Assembly: GCA_900100095.1 (NCBI GenBank)
Contig: FMTN01000019.1
Coordinates: forward strand, 1-48,131
Direction: 5' to 3'
Length of the DNA stretch: 48,131 nucleotides
DNA from: Lachnospiraceae bacterium C10
GTDB taxonomy: Bacteria; Bacillota; Clostridia; Lachnospirales; Lachnospiraceae
Part shown: positions 1 to 7,652 of the stretch, piece by piece
How positions within the stretch are numbered: the stretch's first letter is position 1
Layout of the letters: every line of letters starts with the position of its first letter
The notes under the pieces: model-generated
What the model was told of the DNA's origin: nothing
The model's input: the letters and a program-made list of their open reading frames with translations, nothing else
Database searches by the model: none
Position numbers and translations under genes: made by a program

Positions 1-110
1 TTACCTTATATTGATTGTAGATTATTTTTCTCCTATACTTTGGAGTGAACACTATGTGGTATTTACACATCCATTTAGTGTGTGCTAGACTATTTGCCTT
101 ATTGGCCATT

Positions 111-180
111 AAAATCACCTTTCCTTTCGTTATAATTTAGGCTTGAACATCCAAAATTATAGCGGAAAGGTGATTTTTTT
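111..180 (+). terminator. Long hairpin with T-tract, probable intrinsic terminator
   Basis: A 14-bp perfect stem (111-124 with 164-177, AATCACCTTTCC arm) is extended inwards by TATAATTT/AAATTATA and is followed by seven T residues on the plus strand. This fits a strong intrinsic terminator for a gene ending left of the window. The unusually long two-part stem could also be a small RNA end. Bases 1-110 show no gene, only a weak inverted repeat (ACACTA...TAGTGT). Confidence 0.6.
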
Positions 181-197
181 GTATAACAAACACCGCG

Positions 198-214
198 CAC
201 CCGCATAGCGGGTG
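198..214. repeat. Perfect GC-rich palindrome
   Basis: CACCCGC-ATA-GCGGGTG is a perfect 7-bp inverted repeat without a T-tract. It lies next to an ATAACAA motif and resembles the GC-rich palindromes at 620-796. It probably belongs to the same dispersed intergenic family. Confidence 0.5.
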
Positions 215-268
215 GTTTCTATTTCGCACGCTTCGCGAGCTCAACTGTGTCACGACACATAATAAAAA

Positions 269-288
269 AAGTCGCCGATTGGCGACTT
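269..288. terminator. Hairpin with T-tract on the minus strand
   Basis: AAGTCGCC-GATT-GGCGACTT forms an 8-bp stem. Seven A residues precede it on the plus strand, so the T-tract follows the hairpin on the minus strand. No minus-strand gene that would need it is visible to its right before zupT, which has its own terminator. It may instead be a leader structure for the small ORF at 304. Confidence 0.4.
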
Positions 289-303
289 CTTAAGAGGGGG
301 AGT

Positions 304-393
304 ATGAAAAAAATTTATTGTACAAAGGTGTTGCTTCCTTTGATGGTTCTAATCATACATCCGGAATGTGAACAAACTGTGTTCAACTTCTGA
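304..393 (+). CDS. Possible 29-residue peptide, unrecognised
   Basis: ATG at 304 follows a very good purine-rich ribosome site (AGAGGGGGAGT, 293-303). The predicted peptide is basic and hydrophobic at the start (MKKIYCTKVLLPLMVLII) and ends after 29 residues. It could be a real small membrane or leader peptide, or the decayed 5' end of a longer gene. No family is recognised and only the ribosome site supports it. Confidence 0.25.
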   Translation: MKKIYCTKVLLPLMVLIIHPECEQTVFNF

Positions 394-445
394 AAAAAAT
401 CTAAAGAAGTAAAAGATTGAAAAAGAACGAAACGGAAGATGATGC

Positions 446-474
446 TTGACAGAGAAATGTGAATTTGGTAAGAT
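446..474 (+). promoter_or_regulatory. Sigma-A promoter of tRNA-Met
   Basis: TTGACA (446-451), a 17-base spacer and TAAGAT (469-474) lie directly upstream of the tRNA. A small hairpin (GTCGCTTC...GAGCGAC, 482-500) separates it from the tRNA 5' end and may take part in processing. Confidence 0.8.
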
Positions 475-508
475 ATCTATCGTCGCTTCTTGAGAGCGAC
501 ATATATAT

Positions 509-582
509 GGCGAGATAGCTCAGTTGGCTAGAGCACACGGTTCATACCCGTGGTGTCAAGAGTTCGAATCTCTTTCTCGCTA
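509..582 (+). tRNA. tRNA-Met (anticodon CAT), elongator type
   Basis: A complete cloverleaf can be drawn. The acceptor arm GGCGAGA pairs with TCTCGCT (the outermost pair is G-U), the D arm contains AGCTCAGTTGG, the anticodon stem CACGG/CCGTG carries loop TTCATAC, and the T arm is AAGAG-TTCGAAT-CTCTT, with discriminator A. CCA is not encoded. The stem lacks the three G-C pairs typical of initiator tRNA and matches elongator tRNA-Met. An Ile2 tRNA (lysidine-modified CAT) is possible but less likely. Confidence 0.93.
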
Positions 583-588
583 TTTTCG

Positions 589-619
589 GGTCTGTGGATT
601 ATCCACAGACCTTTTTTTT
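589..619 (+). terminator. Intrinsic terminator after tRNA-Met
   Basis: GGTCTGTGGAT/ATCCACAGACC forms an 11-bp stem with almost no loop beyond the central bases. It is followed by eight T residues, seven bases after the tRNA end. Confidence 0.85.
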
Positions 620-796
620 ATCTCAGTCGGGGTTACAATCTCCGACTGAGATAAACGCTCCGCGAGGATGCGCAGAGATTTGCATATGAAATATGTCAGC
701 TACACTGACGCAAATCTCGCGCCAAGTCTCGCGAGCGAGACTTGAAATAACAACGAGCCTAAGTCCCACCTGCAAGCTCGCTTGCGAGGGGGACTT
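620..796. repeat. Cluster of GC-rich intergenic palindromes
   Basis: Four inverted repeats lie in a row with no gene. They are TATCTCAGTCGG...CCGACTGAGATA (620-652); GAGATTTGC...GCAAATCTC enclosing a GTCAG/CTGAC hairpin (675-718); the perfect 20-mer AAGTCTCGCGAGCGAGACTT (724-743); and AAGTCCC...GGGGACTT with inner GCAAG/CTTGC (761-796). The first has a near copy at 22881, and the spacer ATAACAACGAG (747-757) recurs at 22965. They look like a dispersed palindromic element family or a structured RNA. Confidence 0.6.
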
Positions 797-806
797 GATT
801 ACACGC

Positions 807-835
807 TTGTCCGGCGGCTAAAGAGGCATTATAAT
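807..835 (+). promoter_or_regulatory. Sigma-A promoter for the secreted Fn3-like protein
   Basis: TTGTCC (807-812), a 17-base spacer and a perfect TATAAT (830-835) lie about 40 bases before the start codon at 875. Confidence 0.75.
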
Positions 836-874
836 AAATTTGTGAGGGGTATATCATGAAAGGAAGGTATGCCT

Positions 875-1612
875 ATGAAACATTATGTTAAAGTCGTCGG
901 ATCTTTGGTATGTGCCCTACTCCTCGTATTTACATTTTTTCCGGTGGGGACGCTATTAGCAGAGGCAGAGGAGCCGGAGGGTACGGGACCGAAGGTTGAT
1001 ATTTCCGTGGATGGTAAGACATACGAGAATATCAGCGACAAAACCGTGGTGCTCATCAAGGACATTGATGCAGTTGTGATTCACATTCTTTCCGTTAACG
1101 GGAAGTCCCTTACGAATGTAGGAACGGATTCCGGTGTTGTGGATTCCGAGGGGCGTCCGGTACTTGAAGTGAGTAAGACCGAGGCCGGAGAGGGCGTATG
1201 GACGGTTCGCCTGTGTTATCACGATGAAGATGATCCGGATACCAGCAATCATGGCGCCGGATTTGAGATTGTAGGAATGCAGTTTAAGACGTCAGCGGAT
1301 GCGAAAATTGCAACCCCGGACAAGGCAGCTGTAAAGAATGTGAAGGCTGTTAAAAAGGGTACATCCATCCGTATTAGCTGGAAGACGGCAAAAGGGGCGT
1401 ACTATCAGATTCAGTGTGCCACTTCGAAAAAGGCGTTAGATGAGGCGAAGATGGTTAAGGTGGCAAAGGGCAAAACAAGCTATACCATCAAGAAGTTAAA
1501 AGCGAAAAAGACCTATTATGTCCGGATTCGAAAAGTGACAAAATATAACGACACCCTTGGCAATACATTTGCAGTAGAAGGAAAATGGAAAACCGTGAAG
1601 GTTAAGTTATAA
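875..1612 (+). CDS. Secreted protein with C-terminal fibronectin type III-like domain
   Basis: The second in-frame ATG (875) is preferred over 869 because the ribosome site AAGGAAGG (859-867) sits 7-8 bases before it but only about 2 bases before 869. The 245-residue product begins with a basic, then hydrophobic signal peptide of about 30 residues ending near LLAEA. An acidic middle region of no recognised family follows. From about residue 145 there is a lysine-rich beta-sandwich region (IRISWKTAKGAYYQIQ, YYVRIRKV) typical of the Fn3-like modules at the ends of secreted Lachnospiraceae proteins. It has no sorting motif. It probably acts outside the cell, attached non-covalently or released. 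Its function is unknown, and it is a single gene with its own promoter. Confidence 0.75.
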   Translation: MKHYVKVVGSLVCALLLVFTFFPVGTLLAEAEEPEGTGPKVDISVDGKTYENISDKTVVLIKDIDAVVIHILSVNGKSLTNVGTDSGVVDSEGRPVLEVSKTEAGEGVWTVRLCYHDEDDPDTSNHGAGFEIVGMQFKTSADAKIATPDKAAVKNVKAVKKGTSIRISWKTAKGAYYQIQCATSKKALDEAKMVKVAKGKTSYTIKKLKAKKTYYVRIRKVTKYNDTLGNTFAVEGKWKTVKVKL

Positions 1613-1660
1613 CAAAAAGGATATTCGTAATATTGAAAAGTCGCGCCGGACAGCGCAAGA

Positions 1661-1696
1661 AAAAAGAGCCACGGAAGAGAACCTTCCGTGGCTCTT
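1661..1696 (-). terminator. Terminator of the zupT transcript
   Basis: AAGAGCCACGGAAG/CTTCCGTGGCTCTT (1664-1677 with 1683-1696) is a 14-bp perfect stem. The flanking A-run gives a six-T tract on the minus strand, so it ends transcription arriving from zupT. It may also work for the plus-strand gene ending at 1612. A second hairpin, GTAGGATG/CATCCTAC (1697-1724), follows without a T-tract. Confidence 0.75.
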
Positions 1697-1829
1697 GTAG
1701 GATGCAGAGGGGACTACATCCTACGGTGAGGGGAGAAAAAAGTAACACGTTTGTGTTTCTGAATGTATAGTATCACAGGAAAGGTCACAGAAAGGTCACA
1801 GACCGTTCCAAAAATTTTGCCTTTGCAAT

Positions 1830-2609
1830 CTAGCTTAATGCAACGTCAAGGATCATCATAAGAACAAATCCCAGGGCAAACATAATGGTAGAAGTATTGG
1901 AATGTTCTCCTTCGGACATTTCCGGAATCAGTTCCTCCACTACAACGTAGATCATAGCTCCGGCAGCAAAACTGAGAAGATACGGAAGGATTGGAATGAC
2001 AAGACCGGCAGCCAGAATGGTTAACAGGCCTGCGATGGGTTCAACAACACCGGAGAGAACACCTGCAAAGAATGTTTTGGTCTTGGACATGCCTTGTGAC
2101 CGGAGTGGCATGGATACAATCGCACCCTCCGGGAAATTTTGAATGGCAATACCGAGGGAAAGCGCAATGGCAGCCGCGGCACTGATATGGTTGGTCTGAT
2201 ACCACCAGCCGGCAAGGACAACGCCGACAGCCATTCCTTCCGGGATGTTATGCAAGGTTACAGCCAAAAGAAGTTTGATTGTCTTGGAGAGGCCGGTTTT
2301 CGGTCCTTCTTCACAATTATCCATGTGCATGTGAGGCGTTACCATATCCAGACATAAAAGGAAGAGCATTCCGATCAAAAACCCAATGGCAGCCGGAAAA
2401 AAAGCAAGCTTTCCAAGAGACTGTGACTGTTCGATGGAAGGAGACAACAGGCTCCAGAAGCTGGCAGCGACCATCACACCGGCGGCAAATCCGGTAAGAA
2501 TCTTTTGTGATGAGGCACTGAGATTATTTTTCAGTAAGAATACCAGGGCGGCTCCGGCTGAAGTTCCAATGAATGGGATGAGAAGTCCGGCAATGACATA
2601 ATGTACCAT
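1830..2609 (-). CDS. zupT: ZIP-family divalent metal transporter, ZupT-like
   Basis: This is an integral membrane importer for zinc and probably other divalent metals. The 259-residue length and about eight hydrophobic segments fit the ZupT/GufA branch. The metal-site signatures are complete: HNIPEGMAVG (H120, N121, E124) in one helix, QNFPEG (N158, E161) in the next, and SGVVEPIAG (E190) after that. The cytoplasmic loop before them is histidine-rich (TPHMHMDNCEEG, 91-102), as in other ZIP proteins. An AGGAGG ribosome site precedes the ATG. It lies 30 bases downstream of a small membrane-protein gene on the same transcript. Metal choice cannot be told from sequence. Confidence 0.9.
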   Translation of the reverse strand: MVHYVIAGLLIPFIGTSAGAALVFLLKNNLSASSQKILTGFAAGVMVAASFWSLLSPSIEQSQSLGKLAFFPAAIGFLIGMLFLLCLDMVTPHMHMDNCEEGPKTGLSKTIKLLLAVTLHNIPEGMAVGVVLAGWWYQTNHISAAAAIALSLGIAIQNFPEGAIVSMPLRSQGMSKTKTFFAGVLSGVVEPIAGLLTILAAGLVIPILPYLLSFAAGAMIYVVVEELIPEMSEGEHSNTSTIMFALGFVLMMILDVALS

Positions 2610-2639
2610 GGTGAGTTCCTCCTTTACCGGCAGTACCTG

Positions 2640-2987
2640 TTACAGCATTTCTGTAACAATTACAAAGGCAGTCAATATAAGTGCAAGTACGGACAGAATC
2701 AGGGATAAAATGGCAGAGAGACGCTTTCCGTACCGTTTCAGGACAAACGTGCTTACCACCATATTGGCAAGGCATAATGGAATCATGGCGAGGACGACCG
2801 CAATCATTCCATTGATCAGTAAAGCCCCGCCAAAGAGAAGCCCCCATTCCTCCGTAAGATGTGAGCTGTCCGTCGCGGCAAGAGCAGAGAAGCGGGAGAG
2901 GGCGTAAAAGGCCAGACCACAGCAGATCAGCTGCGTGATACTCAGTACGTGGTTTACAATAATAATTCCTGATGTTTCGTTCTTCAT
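2640..2987 (-). CDS. Small membrane protein, unknown function
   Basis: A longer frame opens at 3059, but the start at 2987 is chosen because AAGGAG lies 7 bases upstream. The extra 24 residues would also overlap the promoter. The 115-residue product has four hydrophobic segments and few charged residues apart from a KRYGKR loop. No family is recognised. It is the first gene of a transcript shared with zupT, 30 bases apart, so a role in metal transport or envelope homeostasis is possible but only inferred from position. Confidence 0.65.
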   Translation of the reverse strand: MKNETSGIIIVNHVLSITQLICCGLAFYALSRFSALAATDSSHLTEEWGLLFGGALLINGMIAVVLAMIPLCLANMVVSTFVLKRYGKRLSAILSLILSVLALILTAFVIVTEML

Positions 2988-3029
2988 GTATACTCCTTGA
3001 TTTCTAAATTTCCATATAATCGATTTTTC

Positions 3030-3059
3030 ATTATAACAGAAGGGGCATTCTTTTTCCAA
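3030..3059 (-). promoter_or_regulatory. Sigma-A promoter for the zupT transcript
   Basis: Read on the minus strand: TTGGAA, an 18-base spacer, then a perfect TATAAT about 43 bases before the ATG at 2987. Confidence 0.65.
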
Positions 3060-3073
3060 TCAGACCGGCGCGT

Positions 3074-3106
3074 GAGATGACGTTGAGGTGACGTTGAGGT
3101 GACGTA
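3074..3106. promoter_or_regulatory. Three tandem 11-bp repeats, possible MocR operator
   Basis: Three consecutive 11-base units of the form GAGGTGACGTT lie between the divergent zupT transcript and the MocR-type regulator gene. The first unit has GAGAT and the last ends in GTA. Directly repeated sites in the divergent promoter region are a known feature of MocR/PdxR-type regulators. Binding itself is inferred. Confidence 0.45.
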
Positions 3107-3191
3107 AGGTTTGATGTGCGGTTTGCGACCGGAAATATAGCTTCGGGCTTTTTTTTAGTATAGAATAGGTTCGGAAGAGAAGGGAGAAGAT

Positions 3192-4580
3192 ATGCTTACA
3201 TATGATTTTGAAAAAAACGATGGACCAATGTATCTCTACATATATAAATGCATCAAAGATGATATTCTGTCCGGAACATTAAAACCCGGAGAAAAGCTGC
3301 CCTCCAAGAGGATGTTTGCCAACAATAACGGAATCAGTACGATCACCATTCAGAATGCCTATGATCAGCTGATCAGCGAGGGCTATATCTATACGATTCC
3401 CAAGAAGGGCTATTACGTGGCAAAGCTGCAGGAGATGCGAAGGGTATCCAAGGAAGAGCATGTGCACTATGACATTCACATCCCGCAAAAGGAGACTTAT
3501 CCGTATGACATCTCAAGTAACGGAATTGATTCGGATAACTTTCCTTTTTCCGTCTGGACCAAGATATCAAGAGAGGTTATGTCCTGTAAAAAGGATGCAT
3601 TGATGGAAATATCTCCAACGGCAGGTGTCCTGGAACTTCGGCAGGCGATAGCGGAGCATTTGAAGTCTTTTCGCGGGATGCTGGTGGATCCGAATCAGAT
3701 CGTTGTGGGAGCAGGAACGGAGTATCTGTACGGCCTTTTGATCTCACTCCTTGGGGAAAAAGTCTATGCAATCGAGAATCCCGGGTATAAGAAACTGGCC
3801 ATGATTTATGGACAGAGAGGCATTGATTGCATGTATGCCGACATGGATGCCTCCGGTGTGACCGTGCAGAGTCTGGAGGAGACCATGGCAGAGGTTGCCC
3901 ATATATGTCCGAACCACCATTTCCCAACGGGAATCACCATGCCGGCAACCAGACGATATGAGATCTTATCCTGGGCCAATACAAAGAGTGGAAGATATAT
4001 CATTGAAGACGATTACGACAGTGAATTCCGTATGGAGGGCAAGCCGATCCCGACTCTGTTCTCCATTGATGACAATGAGAAAGTGATTTATATGAATACC
4101 TTTTCCAAATCCCTTTCCCCGACGATTCGTATCAGTTATATGGTGCTACCGGTACATTTGGCAAATTCTTTCTATGAAGAGATGTCCTTTTATTCCTGTA
4201 CGGTATCAAATTTCGAGCAGTACACCCTTGCACAGTTTATTGCCCAGGGATATTTCGAGAAACATATCAACCGGATGCGTCTGTATTACATCCGTCAGCG
4301 GAAGAAAATTCTGACGGTGCTGAAGGAAAGCGGTCTGAGTGAGAAAAGTACCATCCTCGAAAACGGAAGCGGTCTTCACTTCCTGTTACAGCTTGATACA
4401 AAGCGGTCGGACCTTGAGGTGGAAGAGGAGTTGAAGAAGGAAGGAATCAAGATTCGTGCACTTTCGGACTATGATCTGAAAAATGACCGGGGACGGCAGC
4501 ACTGCTTCATTGTAAATTATTCCAATCTGAGTGAGGAGGAGATGAAAAAAGTGGCGGTTGTCCTGAGAAACGCCCTCTAA
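3192..4580 (+). CDS. MocR-type GntR regulator with aminotransferase-like domain
   Basis: This is a DNA-binding regulator whose effector domain is a fold-type I aminotransferase that binds PLP. Residues about 8-75 form a GntR winged helix (SGTLKPGEKLPSKR, STITIQNAYDQL, YTIPKKGYYVA). Residues about 95-460 carry the aminotransferase fold, with IIEDDYDSEFR near 270-280 and the PLP lysine in NTFSKSLSP (K306) followed by IRISY. The length of 462 is usual for the family. The ribosome site is AGAAGGGAGAAG. It lies between zupT (divergent) and the TRAP transporter operon (downstream), either of which may be its target. Tandem repeats at 3074-3106 are a candidate operator. There is no clear terminator after it, only a weak GCC...GGC stem with a T-run at 4573-4594. 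Confidence 0.88.
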   Translation: MLTYDFEKNDGPMYLYIYKCIKDDILSGTLKPGEKLPSKRMFANNNGISTITIQNAYDQLISEGYIYTIPKKGYYVAKLQEMRRVSKEEHVHYDIHIPQKETYPYDISSNGIDSDNFPFSVWTKISREVMSCKKDALMEISPTAGVLELRQAIAEHLKSFRGMLVDPNQIVVGAGTEYLYGLLISLLGEKVYAIENPGYKKLAMIYGQRGIDCMYADMDASGVTVQSLEETMAEVAHICPNHHFPTGITMPATRRYEILSWANTKSGRYIIEDDYDSEFRMEGKPIPTLFSIDDNEKVIYMNTFSKSLSPTIRISYMVLPVHLANSFYEEMSFYSCTVSNFEQYTLAQFIAQGYFEKHINRMRLYYIRQRKKILTVLKESGLSEKSTILENGSGLHFLLQLDTKRSDLEVEEELKKEGIKIRALSDYDLKNDRGRQHCFIVNYSNLSEEEMKKVAVVLRNAL

Positions 4581-4592
4581 AAAAGGCATTTT

Positions 4593-4621
4593 TTGATAAT
4601 TCTTCTTTTGTATGGTATTAT
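4593..4621 (+). promoter_or_regulatory. Sigma-A promoter of the TRAP operon
   Basis: TTGATA (4593-4598), a 17-base spacer and TATTAT (4616-4621), about 67 bases before the first gene. It gives the transporter operon its own start after the MocR gene. Confidence 0.7.
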
Positions 4622-4687
4622 GAGAATCCTGCGCATTCAAAATGATATGGGTAGAAAAATAGTTAAGAAAGGTTAGGAAGGAAAACA

Positions 4688-5665
4688 ATGAGAAGAATTC
4701 GAAAAATTGCAACGGCTCTTCTGGCCGGTTGCATGATGCTTGGTGTTCTCACTGGTTGCACCCCGTCCTCCGGTAGAATGATGTTCGGAACAGGAGGAAC
4801 GGCAGGTACATATTATTCTTATGGCGGGGTTCTCGCTCAATATATGTCACAATATGCCAATGTGAAAACCGTTGCGGTATCGACCGGTGGTTCGAAAGTC
4901 AATATTCAAAGCATTCAGGACGGAGACTTTCAGTTAGGTTTCACCCAGTCCGATGTTATGACCTATGGATGGGACGGAACGAAGGCATTTGAACAGGATG
5001 GGAAAACCCACGATTTCAGAGTACTGGCTGCGCTTTACGCGGAGACGGTTCAGGTAATTACAATGGATGACTCCATCCGCTCCATCGCCGATCTCAAGGG
5101 AAAGAGCGTTTCGGTAGGACAGGCAGGTTCCGGTGTGTACTATAACGCAATGGATGTGTTACATGCCGTGGGGCTCTCCATCGATGAGATCAAGCCTCAG
5201 TACCAGTCCTTTGAAGATTCCAAGGAAGCATTAAAGGACGGTAAGATCGATGCCGCTTTCATCGTGGCAGGAGCACCGACAACAGCCATCACGGAGCTTG
5301 CAACCACCAATGGTGTCAAGCTGATCCCGATTGAGGGAGATCTTCAGAAGAAGATTTTAACGGATTGTCCCTACTATGATCCTTACGTAATTCCTGCCGG
5401 TACTTATCCGGGTCAGAAGGAGGATGTGGCAACGATTACGGTTCAGGCGACTCTGATCGTGTCTGCCAAGGCAGATGAGAAGACCGTATATGATATCACT
5501 GCCTCCATCTTTGACCATATGAAGGATATTACAGCAGAAAACGCAAAAGGGGCAGAACTGTCTCTTAAAAATGCAACAGGAATTACAACGGTTCCGTATC
5601 ACAAAGGCGCTGCGAAATATTTTAAAGAGCAGGGCATTACCGTTTCAACCGATAAGAAGAAATAA
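4688..5665 (+). CDS. TAXI-family TRAP transporter solute-binding lipoprotein
   Basis: This is the extracytoplasmic receptor that delivers substrate to the TRAP permease encoded next. A basic, hydrophobic signal peptide ends in a lipobox (LTGC, C24), so it is a membrane-anchored lipoprotein. The TAXI signature follows at once: FGTGGTAGTYYSYGG, then a repeat of NVKTVAVSTGGSKVNIQ type and DFQLGFTQSDV. The lobe motifs GKSVSVGQAGSGV and DGKIDAAFIVAGAP are present. The length of 325 is normal. Many TAXI proteins bind dicarboxylates or glutamate, but the ligand cannot be read from sequence. GGAAGG is the ribosome site. The permease gene starts 15 bases later. Confidence 0.9.
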   Translation: MRRIRKIATALLAGCMMLGVLTGCTPSSGRMMFGTGGTAGTYYSYGGVLAQYMSQYANVKTVAVSTGGSKVNIQSIQDGDFQLGFTQSDVMTYGWDGTKAFEQDGKTHDFRVLAALYAETVQVITMDDSIRSIADLKGKSVSVGQAGSGVYYNAMDVLHAVGLSIDEIKPQYQSFEDSKEALKDGKIDAAFIVAGAPTTAITELATTNGVKLIPIEGDLQKKILTDCPYYDPYVIPAGTYPGQKEDVATITVQATLIVSAKADEKTVYDITASIFDHMKDITAENAKGAELSLKNATGITTVPYHKGAAKYFKEQGITVSTDKKK

Positions 5666-5680
5666 GAGGAGGGACATCGC

Positions 5681-7639
5681 GTGAGTGAAGTTAAAAACAT
5701 GAATGCCTCGACTCCAGAGGTTTCAGAAGAGACCATTGATGCCGTAATGAAAAAGTACGACAGAGAGAGCAATACAAGAATCTGGGAAGGGAAAGCGAAA
5801 ATTGTGGTTGCCATGATTCTGGTTGCATTTTCTCTCTGGTGCATCTGGGTGACATTATTTGCTACATTCCTGGAAGAGATTCGACTGACATCCTTTATGG
5901 GACTGATCATTCTCATGGGATTTTTAATCTACCCGGCCAAGAAAGGGGAGCAGCGGCCCAACCATATTCCATGGTATGATTTGATTTTCATGGTACTTGG
6001 AACCGGATCCTATCTGTATTTCACCTTTCAGGCGAATACGATTATCAACCAGGGAACCCGGTTTTCCTGGTTCCAGATCATCATTGGAATCATAGCAATC
6101 GCCGCATTGATCGAAGTGACCCGTCGCTGTGTCGGAATTCCGATTCTGATCGTAGCTGCATTTTTCGTTATCTATGCGCTGGCATACGGACTTACCAATC
6201 CGGAATTTACGGGAAGATTACGCTATCTTGTGCGAAACCTTTTCTATACAAAAGAGGGTATCTTCTCTACCCCGGTCAATGTATGTTCAAAGTATATTGT
6301 CGTTTTCATTATCTTTGGCGCATTTTTAGAGAAAACCGGAATTTCAGACTTCTTTATCCGACTGGCCAACAGCATTGCCGGTCGTTATGCCGGAGGTCCT
6401 GCGAAGGTTGCGGTTATTTCTTCCGCCCTGTGCGGAATGGTATCCGGTTCTTCTGTCGGTAACACCGTTACCACAGGATCTGTCACCATTCCAATGATGA
6501 AAGACACAGGATACAAGGCGGAATTTGCAGGTGCTGTAGAGGCTGCCTCATCCACCGGCGGACAGATCATGCCTCCGATCATGGGCGCGGCAGCCTTTCT
6601 GATGGCAGACTTTGTCGGAGTTCCTTATTCGAGCATTATCGGAAGAGCTATTCTGCCGGCACTTTTATACTTCCTGGGTATCTTTGTTTCGGTTCATCTG
6701 GAGGCAAAAAAGCTGGGACTTACAGGAATTCCAAAGGATTCCCTTCCAAACTTCTGGAATCTTATGAAGAAGGTCTATCTGTTACTTCCACTGGTAATGC
6801 TGGTGGTATGGGTATCCGGTAATTTTATGACCATGCAGAGAGCGGCAGCTTTTGCCATTCTCTTATCCATTGGTGTCAGCCTGTTTGACGCACAAAACCG
6901 TATTACTCCGAAAAAGATTCTTCTTGCACTGGAACAGGGTGGAAAAAGTGCGATTACCGTAGGTGCGGCCTGTGGTGTTGCCGGAATCATCTCCGGAGCC
7001 ATTACCATGACAGGTCTTGCAAATGATTTGATCCATGCAATCGTCGGTGTTGCCGGCAACCATTTGATCATTGCCCTGTTACTGACCATGCTTTGCTGTA
7101 TTGTTCTTGGAATGGGTGTTCCGACAACAGCCAATTACTGTATTATGGCGGCTACCACAGCTCCGATCCTCGTGCGTATGGGTGTACCGACAATGGCGGC
7201 ACACTTCTTCGTCTTTTACTTTGGAATTGTGGCGGATATCACACCTCCGGTTGCACTGGCGGCCTATGCGGGATCGGCGATTGCCAAGAGTAATCCGATG
7301 CGGACGGCGTTCAATGCATCCAAGCTGGCCATTGCAGCGTTCATCGTTCCATACATGTTCTGCTACAATCCGGCAATGCTTTTGATTGATACCACACCAT
7401 TGTCCGTTGCGCTGATTGTTGTGACATCCATCCTTGGTGTGTTCGCTCTTGCAGCGGCATTGGAGGGATACTGTTTCACTCACATGCATCCACTGGTTCG
7501 CGTCTGGATGGCGGTATCCGGCCTGATGCTGATTCACCCGGCCGTATTAACGGATCTGGCAGGATTTATCCTCCTCATGGGTGGTCTTTTATACCTGTAC
7601 ACACATGCAAAACGAAACGCAAAGCATGCAGCTTTGTAA
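5681..7639 (+). CDS. TRAP transporter permease, fused 4TM/12TM (DctQM type)
   Basis: This ion-gradient-driven secondary uptake permease works with the TAXI receptor. The start is GTG, set by AGGAGGG 7 bases upstream. A soluble N-terminus of about 45 residues leads into four helices corresponding to the small DctQ subunit. The large DctM part follows, with the conserved GMVSGSSVGNTVTTGSVTIP and ASSTGGQIMPPIMGAAAFLMA segments near residues 245-305, and the later GMGVPTTANYCIMA and DITPPVALAAYAGSAIA segments that line the second half of the site. The 652-residue length matches TAXI-associated fused permeases. It is the middle gene of a three-gene operon and lies in the cytoplasmic membrane. Confidence 0.92.
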   Translation: MSEVKNMNASTPEVSEETIDAVMKKYDRESNTRIWEGKAKIVVAMILVAFSLWCIWVTLFATFLEEIRLTSFMGLIILMGFLIYPAKKGEQRPNHIPWYDLIFMVLGTGSYLYFTFQANTIINQGTRFSWFQIIIGIIAIAALIEVTRRCVGIPILIVAAFFVIYALAYGLTNPEFTGRLRYLVRNLFYTKEGIFSTPVNVCSKYIVVFIIFGAFLEKTGISDFFIRLANSIAGRYAGGPAKVAVISSALCGMVSGSSVGNTVTTGSVTIPMMKDTGYKAEFAGAVEAASSTGGQIMPPIMGAAAFLMADFVGVPYSSIIGRAILPALLYFLGIFVSVHLEAKKLGLTGIPKDSLPNFWNLMKKVYLLLPLVMLVVWVSGNFMTMQRAAAFAILLSIGVSLFDAQNRITPKKILLALEQGGKSAITVGAACGVAGIISGAITMTGLANDLIHAIVGVAGNHLIIALLLTMLCCIVLGMGVPTTANYCIMAATTAPILVRMGVPTMAAHFFVFYFGIVADITPPVALAAYAGSAIAKSNPMRTAFNASKLAIAAFIVPYMFCYNPAMLLIDTTPLSVALIVVTSILGVFALAAALEGYCFTHMHPLVRVWMAVSGLMLIHPAVLTDLAGFILLMGGLLYLYTHAKRNAKHAAL

Positions 7640-7652
7640 AAGGGGTTAGATT

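Noticed and set aside
3072-3107. Short direct repeats taken as a CRISPR array
   Set aside because: Units are 11 bases and contiguous, without spacers; no cas genes are present.
7079-7537. Long minus-strand frame inside the TRAP permease gene
   Set aside because: A shadow of the permease coding frame with unusual composition and no ribosome site.
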